From JBBQBQ01 sp038317685 (lineage in GTDB: Bacteria > Desulfobacterota > Desulfuromonadia > Desulfuromonadales > DDH964), in the NCBI GenBank assembly GCA_038317685.1, contig JBBQBQ010000204.1:1-6284 (forward strand): a stretch of 6,284 nucleotides of DNA, in the 5' to 3' direction. Under the pieces are notes generated by a model that saw only the letters and a program-made list of their open reading frames with translations, was not told the origin of the DNA and did no database searches. The position numbers and the translations under genes were made by a program. Below, one piece after another: positions 1 through 5,505 of this stretch (position 1 is its first letter; each line of letters starts with the position of its first letter).

Positions 1-9
1 GGTCTGCAC

Positions 10-651
10 ATGGACACCAACCTGCTCTGGCATCGCCGCCAACTGCTTGATCGCACTGCCGCCGCCTTGGAAAAGAACGGGTTTCCCGTCACGGTTCTGG
101 AGAATCGTGAGGAAGCCCTTGCCCATCTTCTGGCCCTCGCCACCTCGGCCGCCACCATCGGTTTCGGCGGGTCCATGACCCTGGCGGAACTCGGTCTCCC
201 GGAACGGCTGGCCGACCTTGGCAAGGCGACCTTGGTCCATGGTCGTCCCGGGCTGACACCGCCTGAACGGCGTGCCGTCATGCAGGAACAGCTCGGTTGC
301 GACCTCTTTTTCACCAGCACCAACGCACTTACCGTCGGTGGCCAACTTGTCAATATCGATGCCACGGGAAATCGGGTCGGAGCTATGGTTTTCGGACCCC
401 AAAGGGTGGTCGTCGTGGCCGGAGTCAACAAGATCACCATGGATATTGAGGCGGCGTTGCGCCGGATCAAGGAGCTGGTTGCCCCCCCCAACGCGCGGCG
501 TCTTGGCTATGAAACGCCCTGTGCCAAAACCGGCTTTTGCAGTGATTGTCATTCGCCCCAGCGGATCTGCCGGATTACCACGATCATCGACCGTAAACCT
601 CGGGCCACCGACCTGTCTGTTTGTCTGATCAACGACCACCTCGGGTACTGA
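10..651 (+). CDS. LUD-domain protein (LutC/DUF162-like) with C-terminal cysteine cluster
   Basis: A 213-residue cytoplasmic protein of the LUD (lactate utilisation, formerly DUF162) family. The N-terminal part has the family's glycine-rich loop (GFGGSMTLAELGL, residues 51-63), and the core motif TSTNALTVGGQLVNIDATGN lies at about 102-121, followed by GVNKI. The last 45 residues carry four cysteines (171, 177, 180, 187; spacing C-X5-C-X2-C-X6-C) in a PCAKTGFCSDCHSPQRIC context, typical of the stand-alone LUD proteins of anaerobes and absent from classical LutC. They could bind a metal or Fe-S cluster (inference). LutC itself is part of the LutABC lactate oxidation complex in Bacillus, but no LutA or LutB gene is visible here, so lactate oxidation is not shown. 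The ATG matches the usual family start, but the frame stays open to base 1 and no good ribosome binding site is visible, so a slightly earlier start is possible. First visible gene of a probable LUD-TPR-lrgAB operon. Confidence 0.9.
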   Translation: MDTNLLWHRRQLLDRTAAALEKNGFPVTVLENREEALAHLLALATSAATIGFGGSMTLAELGLPERLADLGKATLVHGRPGLTPPERRAVMQEQLGCDLFFTSTNALTVGGQLVNIDATGNRVGAMVFGPQRVVVVAGVNKITMDIEAALRRIKELVAPPNARRLGYETPCAKTGFCSDCHSPQRICRITTIIDRKPRATDLSVCLINDHLGY

Positions 652-660
652 CCGGGGCAT

Positions 661-664
661 GGAG
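661..664 (+). promoter_or_regulatory. Ribosome binding site deciding the TPR gene start
   Basis: GGAG lies six bases before the ATG at 671. The alternative in-frame ATG at 659 has only a GGGG one base upstream, which is too close to work. The spacing favours 671, giving a protein four residues shorter than the longest reading. Confidence 0.6.
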
Positions 665-670
665 CTAAGC

Positions 671-1456
671 ATGAAGCAATTGGAAGAGTTGTTGAGACAG
701 GGGCGGGAAGCACTGGAAACGGGGGATTATCCTGTTGCCCTTGGCGCTCTGCGGGAGGCGACCAGGCTTGCTCCGGATGCGGCCGAAATCTGGCAGTTGC
801 TGGGGGAAGGACTCGCCGAAGACGGGCAACTGGCGGGCGCCATCGAAGCCTTGCAGAGAGCCAGGAAACTGGCTCCGGAGGATATCGATACGCTTTACCT
901 CCTCGGCGATACCCTTTTTGAGAGCCATCAGGCGGATGGCGCCCTGGAGGCTTACCAGGCGATCCTCGCCATCGATGGTGCCGAAGCCGACGCCTGGATC
1001 AGCATGGGCCTGGTTCATTTCAATCAGGAACGCGTTGATCAGGCCGTCGATTGCTACCAGCAGGGGCTGAAGCTTGAACCGGATTCGGTCTTTGCCCTCA
1101 ACTCTCTGGGGGATGCCCAATTTTCCCGGGGAGATGAAGCGGGTGCTTTGAAAACGTTTCAGCGGGTCCTGGAGGTCGACCCTCAAGACGCCCAGGCCCA
1201 TTACAACCTGGGAGAAATGTACTATGATACCGGTGATCTTGTGACTGCAGAAAAAGAATGCCGGGAGGCCCTCAAGTATGACCCCGGGCACGCCTTCGCC
1301 TGCTTGACCCTCGGCAATATCTACCTCGATCAGGACCAGTCCCGGGAGGCACTGCACTTCTTTCAGGAGTTTTTGCTCCGGGAGCGTACCGCGGCGGCCC
1401 ATGATATCCGCGAGGAGGTGGCGGCGGTCATTGAGGGACTGCGAGCCGAACTGTAA
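671..1456 (+). CDS. Tetratricopeptide (TPR) repeat protein
   Basis: A 261-residue protein built almost wholly of seven tandem TPR units of 34 residues. Units 2 to 7 align without gaps; each has the TPR pattern of W/Y/L at position 4, G at 8, A at 20 and P near 32 (for example ...LGDAQFSRGDEAGALKTFQRVLEVDP). A short amphipathic helix follows as a C-terminal cap. There is no signal peptide, membrane segment or enzymatic domain, so it is a cytoplasmic protein-binding scaffold; its partner cannot be read from the sequence. It starts 19 bases after the LUD gene and ends 26 bases before lrgA, so it is probably co-transcribed with them. An ATG at 659 in the same frame is an alternative start. The specific role is unknown; assembly or regulation of a neighbouring protein is only a guess. 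Confidence 0.9.
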   Translation: MKQLEELLRQGREALETGDYPVALGALREATRLAPDAAEIWQLLGEGLAEDGQLAGAIEALQRARKLAPEDIDTLYLLGDTLFESHQADGALEAYQAILAIDGAEADAWISMGLVHFNQERVDQAVDCYQQGLKLEPDSVFALNSLGDAQFSRGDEAGALKTFQRVLEVDPQDAQAHYNLGEMYYDTGDLVTAEKECREALKYDPGHAFACLTLGNIYLDQDQSREALHFFQEFLLRERTAAAHDIREEVAAVIEGLRAEL

Positions 1457-1482
1457 TGTTCTACGCCCCGGGACGATGAATT

Positions 1483-1836
1483 ATGGTACGAGGCTTTGCC
1501 ATCTTGTTGCTCCTGCAATTTATCGGAGAGCTCCTGGCGAGGGGATGCGGCCTGCCGATTCCCGGTAATGTGATCGGCATGGGGCTGTTGCTGGTGGCTC
1601 TGGCTCAGGGCTGGATCCAGGTCGATTGGATTCGGGACGCCGCCGATCTCCTTCTTTCCCATCTGGCCCTGCTCTTCATCCCGGCCGGGGTCGGGGTGAT
1701 GGTCTACTTCGATCTGTTGCGACGGGAGTGGTTTGCCATCACGGTCGCCCTGGTGGTCAGCAGCTTTGCCGTGATGGCGGTGACGGGCTGGGTCGAGACC
1801 TGGCTGGATAGACGGGAGCACCGCCGTGCTGATTGA
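1483..1836 (+). CDS. lrgA: LrgA/CidA family holin-like membrane protein
   Basis: A 117-residue inner-membrane protein with about four hydrophobic segments (roughly residues 4-20, 27-43, 56-76 and 85-104). Family signatures are present: LPIPGNVIGM at 24-33 and LALLFIPAGVGVM at 61-73. LrgA/CidA proteins act together with an LrgB/CidB partner. They were first described in Staphylococcus as holin/antiholin-like regulators of murein hydrolase activity; related pairs in Bacillus (PftA/PftB) and Streptococcus mutans take up pyruvate. An in-frame TGA at 1477-1479 lies just upstream, which fixes the ATG at 1483, and GGGA at 1470-1473 is a fair ribosome binding site. The 3' end overlaps lrgB by 11 bases, indicating translational coupling. 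Whether this is an LrgA or CidA ortholog in the strict sense cannot be told from sequence alone. Confidence 0.9.
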   Translation: MVRGFAILLLLQFIGELLARGCGLPIPGNVIGMGLLLVALAQGWIQVDWIRDAADLLLSHLALLFIPAGVGVMVYFDLLRREWFAITVALVVSSFAVMAVTGWVETWLDRREHRRAD

Positions 1837-2521
1837 ACTGCTGGCCACCCCTCTGTTCGGCGTCGGCCTGACGCTGGTGATCTTCGTTTTGGCCCAGAAG
1901 CTTTATGTCCGGAGCGGCAGTATCTTCCTCAACCCGGTCGCGGTCTCCATTCTGGCGATCATTGGTGTGCTTTACGTCCTGCACATCCCCTATCCGGCCT
2001 ATGCTGCCGGGGGCAATCTCATCCTCTTTCTGCTCGGTCCCTCGGTGGTCGCTCTCGGACTCCCTCTATTTCAGCGTCGCCAGGAAATTCTCGCCAAAAA
2101 AGTGCCGATTCTGGCCGGCGTGTTTGCTGGAGCGTTGACCTCCATAGCGACCGCCTCGGGTTTGGCCTGGTTGCTCGGAGGAAGCCGGGAGGTGGTGTGG
2201 TCGATGGCCCCCAAGTCGGTGACCACGCCGATAGCCATCGGCCTCGCCGAAAAGGTTGGAGGGCTTCCCCCCCTGACCGCGGCCATCGTGGTTTTGACCG
2301 GGTGCCTCGGAGCGATTTGTGGACCCGAATTCTGTCGCGCCATTGGACTCCGCGATCCAGCCGCCATCGGACTCGCGGTCGGAACCTCAGCCCATGGCAT
2401 CGGTACGGCCCGCATGCTGGAAGTTGACCGGCTCGGGGGCGCGGTCGCTGGTCTGGCCATCGGTCTCAACGGATTGATTACGGCCTTCCTCCTGCCGGTT
2501 ATTTTTCTGCTTTTCCGCTAG
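1826..2521 (+). CDS. lrgB: LrgB/CidB family membrane protein
   Basis: A 231-residue multi-pass inner-membrane protein of usual family length. Diagnostic motifs are LLGPSVVALGLPL (69-81), SMAPKSVTTP (126-135) and TSAHGIGTAR (187-196), the most conserved parts of LrgB. Hydrophobic segments span most of the chain, with a short polar loop around residues 82-93 (QRRQEILAKK). The start is a GTG, supported by GGGAG at 1814-1818 seven bases upstream and by the overlap with lrgA. LrgB forms a membrane unit with LrgA. Known roles in the family are control of autolysis (Staphylococcus LrgAB/CidAB), pyruvate transport (Bacillus PftAB) and plastid glycolate/glycerate transport (plant PLGG1, an LrgA-LrgB fusion). 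Which applies here is not decided by sequence. It is the last gene of the left operon, ending 29 bases before the hairpin. Confidence 0.93.
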   Translation: MLIELLATPLFGVGLTLVIFVLAQKLYVRSGSIFLNPVAVSILAIIGVLYVLHIPYPAYAAGGNLILFLLGPSVVALGLPLFQRRQEILAKKVPILAGVFAGALTSIATASGLAWLLGGSREVVWSMAPKSVTTPIAIGLAEKVGGLPPLTAAIVVLTGCLGAICGPEFCRAIGLRDPAAIGLAVGTSAHGIGTARMLEVDRLGGAVAGLAIGLNGLITAFLLPVIFLLFR

Positions 2522-2546
2522 CGGGCATGGTTCCTGTTCCATTGAT

Positions 2547-2580
2547 AAAAAAAGGGCAGGTGCCGCAGCACCTGCCCTTT
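2547..2580. terminator. Shared hairpin terminator between converging genes
   Basis: A perfect 13-bp inverted repeat: left arm AAAGGGCAGGTGC (2551-2563), loop CGCA, right arm GCACCTGCCCTTT (2568-2580). On the minus strand it is followed by a run of seven T (complement of 2547-2553), a textbook intrinsic terminator for the PxxKW gene, whose stop is 22 bases upstream. On the + strand only three T are present before GGTCCG, so termination after lrgB by the same hairpin is probably weaker. Confidence 0.9.
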
Positions 2581-2602
2581 GGTCCGTCCGGGAAAGACCG
2601 GA

Positions 2603-2890
2603 TTATTTCTTTTTGGCCGAGGCCTTTTTGGAAGCTTTGAGGGGGTTGACCTTGGTATCAACACTCGCGATTTCGATCTTGCGGTGGGTCGCCATGTTGC
2701 ACATGCCGCCGGCCCATTTGTGCTCGGGGGAGGGGGCGACCGAGCAGACCTGACCGATGCTGCCGCTGACGACACGTTCGCAACCCTCGCAAGTGGCGAC
2801 GATGTTCTGACAGCTGCTGCCTACGAAAACACAACCCTGCTTAGACCAGAAGGTACATTCCGTACCGGGAAGAACAGTTTGACACTGCAT
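2603..2890 (-). CDS. PxxKW family cysteine-rich protein
   Basis: A 95-residue small protein with eight cysteines (3, 12, 20, 27, 34, 37, 49, 64). The name-giving PEHKW motif is at 55-59, followed by GGMCNMATH (61-69). The tail from residue 84 is lysine- and alanine-rich (PLKASKKASAKKK). This pattern matches the PxxKW family, known mainly from Desulfuromonadota and sulfate reducers and without assigned function. C-X2-C at 34-37 and the other spaced cysteines suggest metal or Fe-S binding, or a disulfide-rich fold (inference). There is no signal peptide or membrane segment, so it is likely cytoplasmic. The start is well supported: AAGGAGG (complement of 2898-2904) lies seven bases upstream and a good promoter lies further up. 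It is a single-gene unit with its own promoter and terminator, converging on lrgB and divergent from the cysteine-cluster gene at 3044. Longer overlapping frames on either strand lack the family match. Confidence 0.9.
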   Translation of the reverse strand: MQCQTVLPGTECTFWSKQGCVFVGSSCQNIVATCEGCERVVSGSIGQVCSVAPSPEHKWAGGMCNMATHRKIEIASVDTKVNPLKASKKASAKKK

Positions 2891-2932
2891 GTTGGTGCCT
2901 CCTTGCGTTTGCGGTTTTAGTCACAAAAACGA

Positions 2933-2962
2933 ATTATCGTGGAAGGAAGGGGGAAAAGTCAA
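2933..2962 (-). promoter_or_regulatory. Sigma70-type promoter of the PxxKW gene
   Basis: Read on the minus strand, TTGACT (complement of 2957-2962) and GATAAT (complement of 2933-2938) are separated by 18 bases. Each box matches the consensus at five of six positions. The spacer is a pyrimidine tract. Transcription would start near 2926, leaving a leader of about 35 bases with the AAGGAGG site in it. This is the best promoter in the window and suggests strong expression of the small protein. Confidence 0.75.
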
Positions 2963-2993
2963 TGGAAATTTCAATAATCGATTCCCATTTTCC

Positions 2994-3023
2994 TTGACCG
3001 CCCCCGCCGCCATTGGCTACCTT
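2994..3023 (+). promoter_or_regulatory. Possible promoter of the cysteine-cluster/LysE unit
   Basis: TTGACC (2994-2999) is a good -35 box. Eighteen bases on, TACCTT (3018-3023) is a poor -10, matching at three of six positions, so activation or an alternative sigma factor may be needed. It points away from the PxxKW promoter. The proposed -10 sits in the centre of an inverted repeat. Confidence 0.35.
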
Positions 3024-3030
3024 TAGCCAA
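3013..3030 (+). promoter_or_regulatory. Perfect inverted repeat (operator or mRNA hairpin) before the cysteine-cluster gene
   Basis: TTGGCTA (3013-3019), spacer CCTT, TAGCCAA (3024-3030): a perfect 7-bp dyad. As DNA it overlaps the proposed -10 box, as an operator would. As RNA it would form a small stem whose last AA belongs to the AAGGAGG ribosome binding site (3029-3035), so it could affect translation. It lacks a T-run, so it is not a terminator. Confidence 0.5.
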
Positions 3031-3043
3031 GGAGGAAAAACCG

Positions 3044-3331
3044 ATGGCAACTCGCGCCTGGGAATCGACCTGTCGCCGTTGCGGCCGCTGTTGTTACGAA
3101 AAGGTCGAATTCGAAGGGGAGATCTATTTTACCGATACCCCCTGTGAAATGCTTGATCTGGAAACCCGGCTTTGTCGCGTTTACGCCCAACGTGAACAGG
3201 TTCGCCGGGGTTGTGTCGCTCTCACCCCGCGCCTGGTTCGAAAAGGGTTTCTTCCCTGCGACTGCCCTTATGTCGCCGAACTCGCCGATTACCAGGCTCC
3301 GCGTCTTTGGGCCGCGGAGGAGGAGAAGTGA
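3044..3331 (+). CDS. YcgN/YkgJ-type cysteine-cluster protein (CxxCGxCC)
   Basis: A 95-residue cytoplasmic protein with nine cysteines. The N-terminal signature CRRCGRCC (10-17) defines the CxxCxxCC zinc/iron-chelating family (YkgJ), followed by EIYFTDTPCEMLDLETRLCRVYAQR (split here as 26-37 and 38-50), C57 and PCDCPY (71-76). The order and the surrounding residues resemble E. coli YcgN (UPF0260), where the equivalents are GCGRCC, EIYFT, C-Y-x-x-R and WLP-x-x-CAY. Compared with YcgN (about 150 residues), this version is short at the C-terminus. Metal binding is likely from the family; the biological role is not known. The ATG has an excellent AAGGAGG (3029-3035) eight bases upstream. The stop overlaps the GTG start of the next gene in a GTGA junction, so the exporter is translationally coupled to it. 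Confidence 0.85.
   Translation: MATRAWESTCRRCGRCCYEKVEFEGEIYFTDTPCEMLDLETRLCRVYAQREQVRRGCVALTPRLVRKGFLPCDCPYVAELADYQAPRLWAAEEEK
3316..3323 (+). promoter_or_regulatory. Ribosome binding site deciding the LysE-family start
   Basis: GGAGGAGG inside the end of the preceding gene lies four bases before the GTG at 3328. This strong site, together with the GTGA overlap, makes the GTG a better start than the ATG at 3211, which would add 39 residues lacking any membrane-protein character and buried in the upstream gene. Confidence 0.8.
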
Positions 3332-3960
3332 ACCTCTGGGCCATTGCCGGAACGTCTTTTGTCCTCGGGCTTTCCGGAGCGATGATGCCCGGCCCGTTGT
3401 TGACCGTCACCATCTCTGAGTCTTTGCGCCGGGGGTGGCGGGCCGGGCCGTTGCTGGTGGCCGGCCACGCGGCCCTGGAAGGCGGCGTGGTTCTGCTCCT
3501 GTTTTTTGGTCTGGCCGATGTCGTCCGCCAACCGGCGGTCTTTGCGGCGGTCGCGCTGGTGGGTGGTCTGCTGCTGGTGTGGATGGCCTGGGGAATGTGG
3601 AGGAGTTTGCCGACCTTGCACCTCGACCTGGCCGGTGAACAAGGCGCCGGTCTCCACCCTTTGGCGGCCGGGGTCGTGGTCAGCTTGGCCAACCCCTATT
3701 TCACCCTCTGGTGGGCCACGGTCGGTCTCGGGTACCTGGTGGTGGCCTTCGAGGCCGGGGGGCCGGGGGTGGTGGTCTTTTACCTCTTTCACATCCTTTC
3801 CGATCTGGTGTGGTATGCTCTGATTTCGGGTTCTGTGACCTATGGTCGCCGGTTTCTCAGTGACGGCGGTTATCGATTTTTGGTCGGAAGTTGTGCCTTG
3901 TTTATCCTCTGTTTCGGCTGCTATTTTGGCTGGCGCGGGATGACTGGTTGGCCCGGCTGA
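3328..3960 (+). CDS. LysE family translocator (small-molecule exporter)
   Basis: A 210-residue inner-membrane protein, the usual LysE/RhtB length, with about six hydrophobic segments (roughly 3-25, 40-62, 70-92, 112-142, 146-170 and 185-202). Conserved landmarks are GLSGAMMPGPLLTVTIS (14-30) with the family PGP motif, GHAALEGGVV (46-55) and SLANPYFTLWWATVG (119-133) with the NP motif of the fourth region. LysE-type proteins export amino acids or related compounds (lysine, homoserine, threonine, cysteine pathway products) driven by the proton gradient; the substrate cannot be predicted here. The GTG start sits in a GTGA overlap with the cysteine-cluster gene, so the two are made together. Close relatives named 'LysE family translocator' are common in Desulfuromonadota. 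No terminator is seen before the phosphohexomutase 45 bases downstream, so read-through is possible. Confidence 0.88.
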   Translation: MNLWAIAGTSFVLGLSGAMMPGPLLTVTISESLRRGWRAGPLLVAGHAALEGGVVLLLFFGLADVVRQPAVFAAVALVGGLLLVWMAWGMWRSLPTLHLDLAGEQGAGLHPLAAGVVVSLANPYFTLWWATVGLGYLVVAFEAGGPGVVVFYLFHILSDLVWYALISGSVTYGRRFLSDGGYRFLVGSCALFILCFGCYFGWRGMTGWPG

Positions 3961-4005
3961 GCAGGAACACAGGTCATTTTTGTTTCGGATAAAAAGGAGG
4001 AACAC

Positions 4006-5424
4006 ATGCGCATTACCTTCGGAACCTCGGGTTGGCGGGGGATTTTCTGCGAGGATTTCATCTTTGAGAACGTCAAAATTGTCACCCAGGCGATCGCCGA
4101 CCATTTACGCGCTGCCGGCAGCGCCGATCGGGGTCTGGTCATCGGGTACGATAGCCGTTTCATGGGAGAACGCTTTGCCGAGGAAACGGCGCGGGTCCTG
4201 GCGGGAGCCGGCATCAAGTCCTTCCTCTGTAATCGAGACACACCGACGCCGGTGATCGCTTTTGAAATCCTGCGACGGAAAGCTGCTGGCGGAATAAATT
4301 TCACCGCCAGTCACAACCCGCCGGAGTACAATGGTCTCAAGTATTCTCCCGAATCGGGCGGCCCGGCGCTGCCGGCGACGACCCAGGATATTGAAGAACG
4401 AGCCAATGCCTTGCTCGGCGAGTTCTGCTACAAGGAGGTTCCATTGGATACCGCCCGGCAGGCCGGGCTGGTGGAAGAGATCGATCCCCGGGAGCCGTAT
4501 TTTGAGACGTTGCGGCGACTCGTCGATTTTCCCGCCATCGCCAGGTCAGGGATGACCATTGCCGTCAACCCAATGTACGGGACTGGCCGCGGCTATCTGG
4601 ATTATCTGTTGCGCGCGGCCGGGATCAAGGTGGTCTGCATCAACGATCACCGGGATCCCTATTTCGGAGGCTTGCCCCCGGAACCTTCCGAAAGTCATAT
4701 CGGCGATTTTATCAAACTGATACGGGAAGATGCCAATATCGCCCTCGGCCTAGCCACCGACGGGGACGCCGATCGCTATGGAATCGTGGATGGCGACGGG
4801 ACCTTCCTCGAACCTAATTACATCCTGGCGCTCCTTTACGATTACCTGGTGAGAGTCAAGGGGCAAAGCGGCGATGTCGCCCGTTCCGTAGCAACCTCCC
4901 ATTTTGTCGATGCCGTGGCAAGATTCCACGGGCAGGAGGTTTTGGAAACCCCGGTCGGTTTCAAGTTTATCGGGGAATATATCAGTCAGAACCGAATCTT
5001 GATCGGCGGCGAAGAGAGTGCCGGACTCACCGTGCGAGGCCATGTCCCCGACAAGGATGGAATCCTTGCGTGCCTGTTGGTGGCCGAGATGGTCGCGGTT
5101 GAAGGTAAATCCCTCAACCAGTTGCTCGCCGCACTCTATCAAAAGGTCGGAGAATTTCACACTCGCCGTATTAATTTGCGCCTTTCTCCGGAGTTGGAAG
5201 AGCGTTTCCCGACCAAACTTGGCAACCCGCCGACCGAACTGGCCGGCAAAAAAATCGTCCGTGTCATCACCATAGACGGGGCAAAATTTTTGTTCCAGGA
5301 CGGCTCCTGGGTCCTCTTTCGCAAGTCGGGGACTGAACCGGTGGTCCGCCTCTACGCTGAGGCCGGCACCCCTGAGGACCTTGACCGGTTGATAGCGGCC
5401 GCAGGGGATTTCGTCATCGGGTGA
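4006..5424 (+). CDS. Phosphoglucomutase/phosphomannomutase family protein (alpha-D-phosphohexomutase)
   Basis: A complete 472-residue cytoplasmic enzyme of the alpha-D-phosphohexomutase superfamily, which interconverts hexose 1- and 6-phosphates through a phosphoserine enzyme. All four domains and their key motifs are present in order. The N-terminal FGTSGWRG is at 5-12. The catalytic phosphoserine is Ser102 in TASHNP (100-105), and the Mg-binding loop is DGDADR (252-257). The sugar-specificity loop is GGEESAG (334-340), and the C-terminal phosphate-binding loop is RKSGTEP (439-445). It resembles the bacterial PGM-like subgroup of about 460-470 residues; glucose versus mannose (or glucosamine) preference is not settled by these motifs. 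It likely supplies glucose-1-P or mannose-1-P for glycogen or cell-surface polysaccharide. AAGGAGG (3994-4000) five bases before the ATG gives a strong start. It lies 45 bases after the exporter without a clear promoter of its own, so it may be read from upstream. Confidence 0.95.
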   Translation: MRITFGTSGWRGIFCEDFIFENVKIVTQAIADHLRAAGSADRGLVIGYDSRFMGERFAEETARVLAGAGIKSFLCNRDTPTPVIAFEILRRKAAGGINFTASHNPPEYNGLKYSPESGGPALPATTQDIEERANALLGEFCYKEVPLDTARQAGLVEEIDPREPYFETLRRLVDFPAIARSGMTIAVNPMYGTGRGYLDYLLRAAGIKVVCINDHRDPYFGGLPPEPSESHIGDFIKLIREDANIALGLATDGDADRYGIVDGDGTFLEPNYILALLYDYLVRVKGQSGDVARSVATSHFVDAVARFHGQEVLETPVGFKFIGEYISQNRILIGGEESAGLTVRGHVPDKDGILACLLVAEMVAVEGKSLNQLLAALYQKVGEFHTRRINLRLSPELEERFPTKLGNPPTELAGKKIVRVITIDGAKFLFQDGSWVLFRKSGTEPVVRLYAEAGTPEDLDRLIAAAGDFVIG

Positions 5425-5444
5425 TGGTTGGCCGGGACTTCGCC

Positions 5445-5473
5445 TTGACTTTTTATTGGGCAACGGTTAGAAC
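5445..5473 (+). promoter_or_regulatory. Sigma70-type promoter of the tlpA-ccdA unit
   Basis: TTGACT (5445-5450), a 17-base spacer and TAGAAC (5468-5473). The -35 matches the consensus at five of six positions and the -10 at four of six. It lies in the 81-base gap after the phosphohexomutase stop and would start transcription near 5480, about 25 bases before the ATG at 5506. This suggests the thioredoxin-like gene and ccdA are transcribed separately from the genes to the left. Confidence 0.6.
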
Positions 5474-5505
5474 AGCCTTGAGTCCAACCTGAAAGGATTT
5501 TATTC

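Noticed and set aside
482..489. Run of eight C in the LUD gene as a possible phase-variable slippage tract
   Set aside because: It encodes the conserved APPN segment of the family, the frame is intact, and there is a single short tract with no sign of variation.
665..1402. Long open frame on the minus strand (245 codons) opposite the TPR gene
   Set aside because: No recognisable domain, and the opposite strand carries a regular seven-unit TPR protein. Long antisense frames are common in GC-rich genes.
2579..2920. + strand open frame of 113 codons over the PxxKW gene
   Set aside because: It begins right at the hairpin and has no ribosome binding site or family match, while the minus strand shows a complete promoter, ribosome binding site, family motif and terminator.
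3015..3027. Sigma54-like promoter (GG...GC) before the cysteine-cluster gene
   Set aside because: Only nine bases separate GG and GC instead of ten, and the -12 element TTGC is missing; the pattern is explained by the inverted repeat.
3211..3327. Longer N-terminus for the LysE-family protein starting at ATG 3211
   Set aside because: The extra 39 residues are arginine- and proline-rich, lie inside the upstream gene in another frame, and are not LysE-like. GTG 3328 has a strong ribosome binding site and gives normal family length.
3289..4104. Minus-strand open frame of 271 codons across the exporter and the start of the phosphohexomutase
   Set aside because: The translation is His/Pro/Gln-rich low-complexity sequence and spans two well-supported genes and their gap; it is a shadow of the + strand genes.
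5425..5444. Possible terminator after the phosphohexomutase
   Set aside because: No stable stem followed by a T-run could be found; the TTTTT nearby is part of the promoter spacer for the next gene.
4750..5463. Minus-strand open frame of 237 codons opposite the end of the phosphohexomutase
   Set aside because: No family resemblance; it lies over conserved catalytic motifs coded on the + strand.
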